From: Enhydrobacter aerosaccus | GTDB lineage: Bacteria; Pseudomonadota; Alphaproteobacteria; Reyranellales; Reyranellaceae | Assembly: GCA_903915535.1 (NCBI GenBank) | Contig: CAIWTJ010000245.1 | Coordinates: forward strand, 1 to 60,208 | Direction: 5' to 3' | Length of the DNA stretch: 60,208 nucleotides | Shown here: positions 9,351-18,304 of the stretch, piece by piece | Numbering within the stretch: the first letter of the stretch is position 1 | Layout of the letters: each line of letters opens with the position of its first letter | Made by a program: the position numbers and the translations under genes | Notes under the pieces: model-generated | The model's input: the letters and a program-made list of their open reading frames with translations, nothing else | What the model was told of the DNA's origin: nothing | Database searches by the model: none

Positions 9351-9773
9351 ATGCGTCACGGTAATCGCGGCCGGAAATTCCACCGCACGGCAGAGCATCG
9401 CAAGGCGATGTTCATGAATCTCGCCGGTGCCCTCATCAAGCACGAGCAGATCACGACCACGCTGCACAAGGCGAAGGACCTGCGTCCGATCGTCGAGAAG
9501 CTGGTCACGCTCGGCAAGAAGGGCGGCCTGCATGCGCGCCGTCAGGCGATCGGCTTCCTGCGCGATCCCTACGTCGCCGACAAGCTGTTCACGACGCTCG
9601 GTCCGCGCTACTCCAAGCGCAACGGCGGCTACCTCCGCGTCCTGAAGGCGGGCTTCCGCTTCGGCGATGCGGCCGAGATGGCCGTGATCGAGTTCGTCGA
9701 GCGCGACACCGCCGCCAAGGGCATGGACTCCGGTCCCTCGGCCGACGCGGCGGAGCAGCAGGAGGCGGCGTAA
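9351..9773 (+). CDS. rplQ: 50S ribosomal protein L17 (bL17)
   Basis: 140 residues. bL17 lies beside the exit tunnel of the large subunit. [20 protein letters not shown] and the following [24 protein letters not shown] stretch are signature sequence. The last 20 residues are an Ala/Asp/Glu/Gln-rich tail typical of alphaproteobacteria. It is the last gene of the ribosomal operon and is followed 29 bases later by a strong terminator. Confidence 0.97.
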   Translation: MRHGNRGRKFHRTAEHRKAMFMNLAGALIKHEQITTTLHKAKDLRPIVEKLVTLGKKGGLHARRQAIGFLRDPYVADKLFTTLGPRYSKRNGGYLRVLKAGFRFGDAAEMAVIEFVERDTAAKGMDSGPSADAAEQQEAA

Positions 9774-9802
9774 GCCTCCTCCTCCTGAACGGAATTGAAA
9801 CG

Positions 9803-9829
9803 CGCCCGGTCGAAAGACCGGGCGTTTTC
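9803..9829 (+). terminator. Intrinsic terminator after rplQ
   Basis: A perfect 9-bp stem (CGCCCGGTC 9803-9811 with GACCGGGCG 9816-9824) closed by a GAAA tetraloop is followed by TTTTC. This is a textbook rho-independent terminator that ends the ribosomal operon. Confidence 0.92.
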
Positions 9830-9854
9830 ATGAGAGGAGCCACCAGGGGAGCCC

Positions 9855-10976
9855 ATGTCGAAGCCCGGGCGCATGGCGATCGAGTGGAGTGCGGCGCTCC
9901 TGCTGTGCCTGGCAGCCGCCGAGGGTACGCTGCGGCTCCAGCAGTCGTTGGGCCCGCTCTACGATCTCTCGCCCAAGGGGGAGACGCTCGACTGGTACTC
10001 CGACGTCGTGAACCACAAACCTGTTCCGCACCAGGTCCAGCGCTTCGAGGGCGCGGCGATTTACGGCAATCGCGCCGGCTTTTCCTACACGCTCGAGTAT
10101 GACGAGTACGGCATCCGTCAGCCCGTGTCGTCGGCCTCGCGCCCCGACTGCCGCACGAAGGCTTCGATCCTGTTCATGGGCGATTCGTTCATGCAGGGCT
10201 ACGACGTCGCGCACTCCGTGCCGCAGCGGGTGTCGGAGGTGCTCGCCGAGAAGGGCGGGATCTGCTCGACCGCGTACAACGCGGGCTTCACCTCGTATTC
10301 ACCCGCGATCCTGGTGCCGCTCGCGCGCCGGGTCATGCCGGTCGTGAAGCCCGACTACGTCGTGATCGATATCGACGAAACCGACCTCACTGACGACGTC
10401 TACCGCTACGAGCCGCTGATCGTGCGCAACGCGGCCGGCGAGAACGTCGCCGTCCGCGCCTCGCCGATCAACGCCGACATCAGCCGACGACTCGCGCGCG
10501 CCGAGGCCTCGCCTTTCTACCTGCAGCGGCTGATCGAGAAGCTCTACGTCCGGCAGGTGCTGATGCCTCGCATTGCCGCCAGCCGGCCCGACATCTTCAG
10601 GTTCGCGCGCGACACGGACGGCGACCTCGAGACCAAGTATCGCGCCGAACTGACGATCTTCCGACGCAACATCGCCGAGTTGATCGGCGTGCTGGCCAAG
10701 GGCTTGCCGTCGGCGTCACGCATTGTCTTCGTTCATCACCCGCACTTGGAGCAGCTGACGTCCGCGTGGAACAACCTGCTGGCCTCGACGGTCGAGAAGG
10801 TGGCCCTCGAAAACGGTGCGCTCTTCTTCGATGCGACGCCGGTGCTGCGCGAAAAGTTCGGCGGTCGGCCCGAGGCGTTCTACTGGAAGGGCGACATGCA
10901 CTTCACGTTCGAGGGCCTCGACCTTTATGCCGAGAGCGTTGCCGACTTCCTGGGTGGGGCGATGACGCCGCGATGA
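9855..10976 (+). CDS. SGNH/GDSL hydrolase-like envelope protein
   Basis: 373 residues. An N-terminal hydrophobic segment (about residues 10-25) suggests a membrane anchor or signal peptide. SILFMGDSFMQGYD (about 109-122) matches SGNH block I with the catalytic Ser, NAGFTSYSP resembles block II, and GDMHFTFEGLDLYAES near the end supplies the Asp-x-His of block V. The expected Asn block is DIDETD here, so the oxyanion Asn is not obvious. Such proteins include AlgX/AlgJ-like O-acetyltransferases; the substrate is unknown. It starts just after the rplQ terminator behind AGGGGAG, so it is an independent unit. Confidence 0.6.
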   Translation: MSKPGRMAIEWSAALLLCLAAAEGTLRLQQSLGPLYDLSPKGETLDWYSDVVNHKPVPHQVQRFEGAAIYGNRAGFSYTLEYDEYGIRQPVSSASRPDCRTKASILFMGDSFMQGYDVAHSVPQRVSEVLAEKGGICSTAYNAGFTSYSPAILVPLARRVMPVVKPDYVVIDIDETDLTDDVYRYEPLIVRNAAGENVAVRASPINADISRRLARAEASPFYLQRLIEKLYVRQVLMPRIAASRPDIFRFARDTDGDLETKYRAELTIFRRNIAELIGVLAKGLPSASRIVFVHHPHLEQLTSAWNNLLASTVEKVALENGALFFDATPVLREKFGGRPEAFYWKGDMHFTFEGLDLYAESVADFLGGAMTPR

Positions 10977-10987
10977 CTTGACTTGTA

Positions 10988-11083
10988 ATTGCGTATTACG
11001 CAATATACCGCAATGCGCTCAAGCCCCCAGTTACAAAAAGTAACGCTTATATTCCCTTATTTAAAAACGTTACTTTTCGTAAC
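10988..11083. repeat. AT-rich nested inverted repeats between convergent genes
   Basis: This gap between two convergent genes is AT-rich against a GC-rich background. It holds an 8-bp dyad ATTGCGTA/TACGCAAT around one base (10988-11004). Two 16-mers follow in inverted orientation, GTTACAAAAAGTAACG (11030-11045) and CGTTACTTTTCGTAAC (11068-11083), which differ at one position. Each 16-mer is itself a GTTAC-N5-GTAAC dyad, so the pair can fold as one large hairpin or two small ones. It could act as a two-way terminator or be a remnant of a small mobile repeat. Confidence 0.6.
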
Positions 11084-11087
11084 CACC

Positions 11088-12878
<1,791 letters not shown>

Positions 12879-12922
12879 GTGTTTTCCTCCGGTCTGCACT
12901 ATGCCGCGCCGCATCGCCAAAG

Positions 12923-12964
12923 GCGACAGGGCGCATTGCGAGTAGTCGCCCTGCGCCCTGTCGC
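12923..12964. repeat. Perfect 13-bp inverted repeat in a divergent promoter region
   Basis: GCGACAGGGCGCA (12923-12935) and its exact reverse complement (12952-12964) are separated by 16 bases, between the divergent starts of the acyl-CoA dehydrogenase (12878) and the enoyl-CoA hydratase-family gene (12981). It ends 16 bases before the latter ATG. It may be an operator or a 5'-UTR hairpin; the sequence does not decide. Confidence 0.6.
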
Positions 12965-12980
12965 GTATCCTGAGGCCATC

Positions 12981-13754
12981 ATGACCGACACCGTTCTGCT
13001 GAAGATCGACGGCGCCCGCGCCACCATCACCCTCAACGACCCTGCCAAGCACAACCGGCTCGACACGCCGGGGCTGGGCAAGCTCAAGGCCGCGATCGAG
13101 AAGGCCGACGCCGATCCGAATGTGCGCGTGACCGTCCTCACCGGCACCGGGGAGAAGAGCTTCTGCTCGGGCTACGACCTGGGCTCCATCTCGTCGGGCA
13201 AGGACGTGAAGCCGCCGGAGGGCGACCACAGTTTCGAGACCGTGATGGACCGGCTGGAAGCCATGCGCATGCCGACCCTGTGCGCGCTGAACGGCGGCGT
13301 CTATGGCGGGGCGACCGACATGGCGCTGGCGTGCGACTTTCGTCTTGGCGTGCGCGGCATGCGCTTCTTCATGCCGGCTGCGCGCTTCGGGCTGCACTAC
13401 TATCCGAGCGGCCTGCGCCGCTACACCCAGAAGGTGAGCCCGAGCTTCGCCAAACGCGCCTTCCTGCTGTCGGAGGATTTCACCGACGAGGACCTGCTGC
13501 GCGTGGGCTATCTCGACTGGCTGGTCGACCGCGCGGACTTCGCCCGCAAGGTCGACGAGACGGCGGCCAAGCTCGCGGGGCTGGCGCCGCTGGCGATGTC
13601 CAACATGAAGCGCGCCATCGAGCAGTTCGCGCAGGCCGATCCGAACATCCCGAAGATCCGTGCCGGCATCGACGAGTGCCGCACGTCGGACGATCTGCGC
13701 GAGGGGCTGGCCGCGTTGAAGGAACGCCGGACGCCGGCTTTCAAAGGCCGCTGA
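12981..13754 (+). CDS. Enoyl-CoA hydratase/isomerase (crotonase) family protein
   Basis: 257 residues with the crotonase fold. The first oxyanion-hole strand is SFCSGYDLGSI (about 59-69) and the second is LNGGVYGGATDMALACDFRLG (about 97-117). The usual catalytic Glu of the GGGxELA motif is replaced (GGATDMA), and the second acidic position is not clear, so hydratase activity is doubtful. An isomerase, hydrolase or other crotonase chemistry is equally possible. It faces away from the acyl-CoA dehydrogenase, and its stop overlaps the next start as TGATG. Confidence 0.85.
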   Translation: MTDTVLLKIDGARATITLNDPAKHNRLDTPGLGKLKAAIEKADADPNVRVTVLTGTGEKSFCSGYDLGSISSGKDVKPPEGDHSFETVMDRLEAMRMPTLCALNGGVYGGATDMALACDFRLGVRGMRFFMPAARFGLHYYPSGLRRYTQKVSPSFAKRAFLLSEDFTDEDLLRVGYLDWLVDRADFARKVDETAAKLAGLAPLAMSNMKRAIEQFAQADPNIPKIRAGIDECRTSDDLREGLAALKERRTPAFKGR

Positions 13755-14683
13755 TGTGGCTGCTGCTGGCCGCGATGGTGGTGCTGGCGGCGGCCGGTGG
13801 CGCCCAGGCTCAACAGCTCGATTTCAAGCGCGAGTCGCGCAGCGGCGACGAAAAGCTCGTCTTTCGCTGGCGCGATTCCGACAGGCGTGAGTACACGGCC
13901 GGATTCACGCTCACCAAGGACGCGATCCGGCAGTCGGAAGCGTCCTTCCGCGACTTCAGCCTGGCCGACATGTGGCGTCGGGTGGAAGCCGATCTGCGCG
14001 ACGAAACCCAGAAGTTCGGCCATGACGCCCATATCGACTTCAAGCACAGCCGCACGGGCCTCGACTGGAGCGTGCGCGCGGCCGATCGCCAAAGCGCCGA
14101 CGCCCTGATGCAGAAGCTCAGGGAACGGCTCGTGAAATCGAAGTCCGCTTATCTTGCCGGCCACCTGCGCAAGCAGGTCGACGAGCGCCGCATCATGGTC
14201 GACTTCGCCGGAGCGACGGCGGCGTTGCAGGGGCCGATGAGCGCGGTCGCGCGGGCGCTGGGCGCCACGCCCAACGTCGCCGATACCGACCGCGCCCGGA
14301 TCGCGCTGGCGCTCGGCTTCTTCCAGGAAGTGCCCTACGCGGTGCTCGAGGACAAGGAGCGCCAGGGCGGCGACTTCCTGCCGGCGCCGGCGCTGCTCGC
14401 CCAGAACCGTGGCGATTGCGACAGCAAGGCGGTGGCGCTGGCCGCCGTCCTGCGGACCTACACGCCGTCGCGCAAGCTGGTGGTGATCACAATGCCCGAG
14501 CACGCGATCCTGGCGGCCGACGTGCCGGCCGAGCCGGGCGACCAGACGATCCGCGCGCAAGGTCGCCAATATGTCGCGCTCGAAGCCGCCGGGCCCGCCC
14601 TGGCGGCGATCGGACGGGTGTCCGCCCATTCTTCAAAATATCTCAAGGACGGGCGCGAAACCGTAATTTGGCGGCTAAACTGA
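13754..14683 (+). CDS. Exported transglutaminase-like (papain-fold) protein
   Basis: 309 residues. A hydrophobic signal peptide ends near AQA (about residues 1-18), so it is probably periplasmic. The C-terminal third carries NRGDCDSKAVALAAVLR with Cys222 and PEHAILAA with His250, the Cys-His pair of bacterial transglutaminase-like cysteine proteases. The middle part has no recognised motif. It overlaps the preceding gene by one base (TGATG) and precedes the cyclase gene by 5 bases, so the three are likely cotranscribed. Its substrate is unknown. Confidence 0.65.
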   Translation: MWLLLAAMVVLAAAGGAQAQQLDFKRESRSGDEKLVFRWRDSDRREYTAGFTLTKDAIRQSEASFRDFSLADMWRRVEADLRDETQKFGHDAHIDFKHSRTGLDWSVRAADRQSADALMQKLRERLVKSKSAYLAGHLRKQVDERRIMVDFAGATAALQGPMSAVARALGATPNVADTDRARIALALGFFQEVPYAVLEDKERQGGDFLPAPALLAQNRGDCDSKAVALAAVLRTYTPSRKLVVITMPEHAILAADVPAEPGDQTIRAQGRQYVALEAAGPALAAIGRVSAHSSKYLKDGRETVIWRLN

Positions 14684-14688
14684 CCGCC

Positions 14689-15600
14689 ATGGCCACCACC
14701 CAGCGCCGCCTCGCCGCCATCCTCCACGCCGACCTCGCGGGCTTCACCCGCATGATGGAGAGCGGGGAGACGCGCACCTTCCGTCACCTCAAGACCGCGC
14801 AGATCCAGGTCTGGCGGCCCGCGATCGACAGCGGCGGCGGCCGGCTGGTCGGCACCGCGGGCGATGCCATGCTGGCGGAGTTCGGTTCCGCCGTTGCCGC
14901 CGTCTCGGCCGCGATCGACATCCAGGAGCGGATGGCGGCCTTCAACCAAGCCCTCGACGAGCCGCAGCGCATGCAGTTCCGCGTCGGCGTGCACCTGGGC
15001 GAAGTCATCGTCGACGAGGAAGACCAGAACATCTTCGGCGACGGCGTCAATCTCGCGGCACGCATCCAGGCAGCCGCCGAGCCGGGCGGCATCGCGGTGT
15101 CGCGCACGGTGCGCGACATGGCCGAGCTCAAGGTCAACTACGCGTTCGTCGACGGCGGCGAGCACAAGCTCAAGAACGTGAGCCGGCCGGTCCATATCTT
15201 CCACGTGCGCAACCTGGCGGCGCCTGCCCTCACGACACAGGATGCGGCCAAGACCACCACGCGTATCGTCCCGCAGGTCGTGCTGCGCTTCGAGGGGGCG
15301 AACACGGCGGGCCAGAAATTCGCCTTCGACGTGGCGCTCGACAAGTTGATGCAACTGCCGCAGGGCATGATGATCGGCCGCGCCGCCGACCAGTGCGAGC
15401 TGGTGCTGGCGCACGCCACCGTGTCGCGCCGCCACGCGCGGCTGGTGCTCGCGGGCGAAGCGCTGCAGATCGAGGACCAGGGGTCGACCAACGGTACCTC
15501 GGTCAACGGCACCGACGTCAAACCCGGCACGCCGGCCGTGATCCGTCCCGGCGACAGGATCCGCATCGGCGATATCGAACTCGGCCTCAAACACCTCTGA
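14689..15600 (+). CDS. Class III adenylate/guanylate cyclase fused to an FHA domain
   Basis: 303 residues. The N-terminal cyclase domain shows the metal-binding Asp15 in ILHADLAGFTRMM and Asp59 in GTAGDAMLAEF, and the Asn/Arg transition-state pair in DGVNLAARIQ. The C-terminal FHA domain shows MIGRAADQCELVLAHATVSRRHARL and DQGSTNGTSVNG, which bind phosphothreonine in known FHA proteins. No membrane segment is visible, so it is probably a soluble cyclase whose activity or location is tuned by a phosphorylated partner. That partner is not in the window. It should make cAMP (or cGMP) from ATP (GTP). Confidence 0.88.
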   Translation: MATTQRRLAAILHADLAGFTRMMESGETRTFRHLKTAQIQVWRPAIDSGGGRLVGTAGDAMLAEFGSAVAAVSAAIDIQERMAAFNQALDEPQRMQFRVGVHLGEVIVDEEDQNIFGDGVNLAARIQAAAEPGGIAVSRTVRDMAELKVNYAFVDGGEHKLKNVSRPVHIFHVRNLAAPALTTQDAAKTTTRIVPQVVLRFEGANTAGQKFAFDVALDKLMQLPQGMMIGRAADQCELVLAHATVSRRHARLVLAGEALQIEDQGSTNGTSVNGTDVKPGTPAVIRPGDRIRIGDIELGLKHL

Positions 15601-15613
15601 AGAGGGCAAAATC

Positions 15614-16480
15614 ATGACAACCAACGTGAAGGCACGCGCGCTGCGGGCGCAAATGGCCAAGGGTGAGTTCATCCTGGCGCCCGGTATCTATGACGGCATC
15701 TCCGCGCGGGTGGCGGACACGATGGGCTTTCCCGCTCTCTACATGACGGGCTACGGCGCCACGGCCTCGATGCTGGGGCTGCCCGACGCGGGGCTCGCGA
15801 CGTACTCCGACATGGTGGGCCGGGCCGAGATGATCTGCTCGGTCATCCAGACGCCGCTGATCGCCGATGCCGATACGGGCTACGGCGGGCTGCTGAACGT
15901 GCAGCGCACGGTGCGCGGGTACGAGGCCGCGGGCGTTGCCGCGATCCAGATCGAGGATCAGGAGACGCCCAAGAAATGCGGCCACACGCCCGGCCGCAGG
16001 GTGGTGCCGGCCGAAGACATGGTGCTGAAGATCAGGGTCGCGGTCGAGGCGCGGCGCGACGAGGCCACGATGATCGTGGCCCGCACCGATGCGCGCACCG
16101 CGCTCGGCCTCGACGAGGCGCTGCGCCGCGCGAAGCTCTACGAGGAGGCGGGCGCCGACATCATCTTCGTCGAGTCGCCCGAAAGCGAAGCCGAACTGGA
16201 GCGCATCGGCAGGGAAGTGAGCAAGCCGCTGCTCGCCAACATGGTCGAGTTCGGCAAGACGCCGCGCGCCGAAGTCGCGAAGCTCAAGAAGTGGGGCTTC
16301 GATCTGGCGATCTATCCGGGCCTGGGCTTCAGCGTGGCGGCCGAAGCGATGCGCCAGGCCTGGGAGCATCTCAAGGCCAACGGCACCAGCAACGGCGTCA
16401 AGGTTCCGCAATATCGCGACATGCACGAACTGATGGGCTTCTCCGACGTCTGGGACTTCGAAAAGAAATGGGCCCAATGA
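15614..16480 (+). CDS. Isocitrate lyase/PEP mutase family C-C lyase
   Basis: 288 residues. The signature KKCGH with the catalytic Cys is at about residues 119-123, and the Mg-binding region PLIADADTGYGG precedes it. The length and FGKTPRAEV, which replaces longer isocitrate lyase loops, fit the short subgroup that includes 2-methylisocitrate lyase, dimethylmalate lyase and oxaloacetate decarboxylase. Which 2-oxo or hydroxy acid it cleaves is unresolved. A downstream membrane-protein gene overlaps the stop by ATGA. Confidence 0.85.
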   Translation: MTTNVKARALRAQMAKGEFILAPGIYDGISARVADTMGFPALYMTGYGATASMLGLPDAGLATYSDMVGRAEMICSVIQTPLIADADTGYGGLLNVQRTVRGYEAAGVAAIQIEDQETPKKCGHTPGRRVVPAEDMVLKIRVAVEARRDEATMIVARTDARTALGLDEALRRAKLYEEAGADIIFVESPESEAELERIGREVSKPLLANMVEFGKTPRAEVAKLKKWGFDLAIYPGLGFSVAAEAMRQAWEHLKANGTSNGVKVPQYRDMHELMGFSDVWDFEKKWAQ

Positions 16481-16758
16481 ACGGCCGGTTTCCGCTCCTG
16501 GAACTGCTCGCCCGCCTGCCGGCGCGCGTCTGGCTGCAGGCGATCCTGGGCCTGATCGGCTTCGTCGTTCTGGCGGTACTGGGCTTCGCCGTGATCGCGG
16601 GCGTAGCGGCCGTGATCGTGCTGCTGATCCTGGGCTTCAAGGCCAAGGCGTGGCTGCGCGCGCTGTTCGCCGGCCGCCCGGCGCCCGATCGCACCGCGCC
16701 CAAGGTGATCGACGTTTCCTACGAGATCGTCGAGAGGCGCGACGACGAGCGGCGCTAG
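16477..16758 (+). CDS. Small membrane protein of unknown function
   Basis: 93 residues. One long hydrophobic stretch (about residues 18-52) could form one or two membrane helices. It is followed by a basic, Arg-rich tail that would lie in the cytoplasm. It starts inside the stop of the lyase gene (ATGA), so it is translationally coupled to it. No family is recognised. Its stop TAG shares the tetranucleotide CTAG with the stop of the convergent oxidase gene. Confidence 0.6.
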   Translation: MNGRFPLLELLARLPARVWLQAILGLIGFVVLAVLGFAVIAGVAAVIVLLILGFKAKAWLRALFAGRPAPDRTAPKVIDVSYEIVERRDDERR

Positions 16759-18185
16759 ACCCGGATGACCTTGCCCGGGTTCATCAGGTTGTCGGGGTCG
16801 AGGGCCCGCTTGATGGAGCGCATGACGTCGAGCTCGATCTTGCTGCGATAGTGCGTGAGCTCGTCGACCTTGATGCGGCCGATGCCGTGCTCGGCGGAGA
16901 TCGAGCCGCCGTAGGCCGTCACGAGGTCGTAGATCGCGCCGCTGATCTTGTCGCCGTATTCCATGAACTGCGGTTTGGTCCAGCCGGGCGGTGACTGGCA
17001 GTTGAAGTGCAGGTTGCCGTCACCGACATGGCCGAACGGCACCGGCCGGCAGTCGGGCAGGGCTTTCTTCATGGCCGCAAGCCCTTCCGTCACGAAGGAG
17101 GGCAGCTTGCTCACCGCGACCGAGATGTCGTGCTTTATCGAGGGGCCTTCGCGCTTCTGGCCCTCGGAATGGTTCTCGCGTAACGCCCAGAAGGCGCGCG
17201 CCTGCGCCTCGTTCTGGGCGATCACGGCGTCGAGCACGAGGCCCTTCTCCATGGCCTCGCCGAGATAGGCTTCCATCTTGTCGCGCAGGCCCGACTGGTT
17301 CTCGCCGTCGCGCGGCGGCCGCGACGACGCCCACTCGAGAAGCACGTACCACTCGTGCTTGTCGGCAAGAGGGTCGGTCGAGCCCGGAATGTTCTTGAAC
17401 ACGAACTCGAGCCCCATGCGGCCCATCAGCTCGCAGGAGGTGACGTTGTCCTCCGACGCGGCATAGGCGCCGCTCAGCAGCTCGACGGCAGCCTCGGGCG
17501 AGGGCACCGCGTTCCACGAGGTCGAGACGTCCTTGGGCTTGGGCCAGAGCTTCAGCACTGCCTTGGTGATGATGCCCAGCGTGCCTTCGGCGCCGAGGTA
17601 GAGGTCGCGCAGGTCGTAGCCGGTGTTGTCTTTCTTGAGCGCCCGCAGGCCGTTCCAGATGTCGCCGTTGGGCTGCACGACCTCGATGCCCATCACGAGC
17701 TGGCGGGTGTTGCCGTAATGCAGCACCTGCACGCCGCCCGCGTTTGTCGAGAGGTTGCCGCCGATCGTGCAGCTTCCCTCGGCGCCCAGGCTGAGCGGAA
17801 ACAGCCGGTCGTTCTCGGCCGCGGTCTCCTGGATGGTCTTGAGGATCACGCCGGCCTCGACCGTCATCGAGTAGCCGACCTTGTCGATCTCGAGGATCTT
17901 GTTCATGCGGGTGAGCGACAGCACGATTTCCTTGCCGTCTTCCTGCGGCGTGGCGCCGCCCGACATGCCGGTGTTGCCGCCCTGCGGGCAGATCGCGACC
18001 TTCTCGGCGGCACAGAGCTTCACGACGGCGGCGACTTCCTGGGTCGAGGCGGGACGCACGATGGCCAGAGCCGCGCCCAGATAGTTCTCGCGCCAGTCGG
18101 TGAGAAACGGGTGCTTGTCCTTGTCGTCGAGGATCAGGCCCTTGTCGCCCACGATGGCGCGCAGCTTGTCGATAAAATCACTCAT
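16755..18185 (-). CDS. FAD-binding oxidase, GlcD/D-2-hydroxyglutarate dehydrogenase type (copy 1)
   Basis: 476 residues. The N-terminal FAD_binding_4 (VAO-type) domain shows CPQGGNTGMSGGATP and LGAEGSCTIGGNLSTNAGG; the C-terminal FAD-oxidase domain shows PFGHVGDGNLHFN and SAEHGIG with metal/substrate His residues. The family oxidises D-2-hydroxy acids (glycolate, D-lactate, D-2-hydroxyglutarate). It is a close paralogue of the gene upstream (18305-19774), from which it is separated by a palindromic repeat. The start at 18185 matches the paralogue's core N-terminus. Confidence 0.88.
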   Translation of the reverse strand: MSDFIDKLRAIVGDKGLILDDKDKHPFLTDWRENYLGAALAIVRPASTQEVAAVVKLCAAEKVAICPQGGNTGMSGGATPQEDGKEIVLSLTRMNKILEIDKVGYSMTVEAGVILKTIQETAAENDRLFPLSLGAEGSCTIGGNLSTNAGGVQVLHYGNTRQLVMGIEVVQPNGDIWNGLRALKKDNTGYDLRDLYLGAEGTLGIITKAVLKLWPKPKDVSTSWNAVPSPEAAVELLSGAYAASEDNVTSCELMGRMGLEFVFKNIPGSTDPLADKHEWYVLLEWASSRPPRDGENQSGLRDKMEAYLGEAMEKGLVLDAVIAQNEAQARAFWALRENHSEGQKREGPSIKHDISVAVSKLPSFVTEGLAAMKKALPDCRPVPFGHVGDGNLHFNCQSPPGWTKPQFMEYGDKISGAIYDLVTAYGGSISAEHGIGRIKVDELTHYRSKIELDVMRSIKRALDPDNLMNPGKVIRV

Positions 18186-18214
18186 TGCAGATGCAACACC
18201 TTTCCGGAACAGAC

Positions 18215-18302
18215 CGTCGTCCCGACCGAAGCGAAGCGGAGTGGAGGGACCTTTTTGTCGCTCGGCCGAAAAGAGACCCCTCGGCTTCGCTCGGGGTGAC
18301 GG
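18215..18302. repeat. Short imperfect palindromic intergenic repeat (REP-like)
   Basis: In the gap between the tandem oxidase genes, CGTCGTCCCGACCGAAGCG (from 18215) faces CTTCGCTCGGGGTGACGG (to 18302) as an imperfect inverted repeat with a GGAGGGACC/GACCCC-bearing interior. Elements of this look, in which GAAGCGAAGC-type cores are flanked by CGTC/GACG, are scattered in many alphaproteobacterial genomes. It fills nearly the whole gap and leaves little room for a separate promoter. Confidence 0.6.
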
Positions 18303-18304
18303 AG

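Noticed and set aside
15138..15672. Minus-strand open frames opposite the cyclase-FHA gene
   Set aside because: They show no family sequence, whereas the plus-strand frame shows two full domains.
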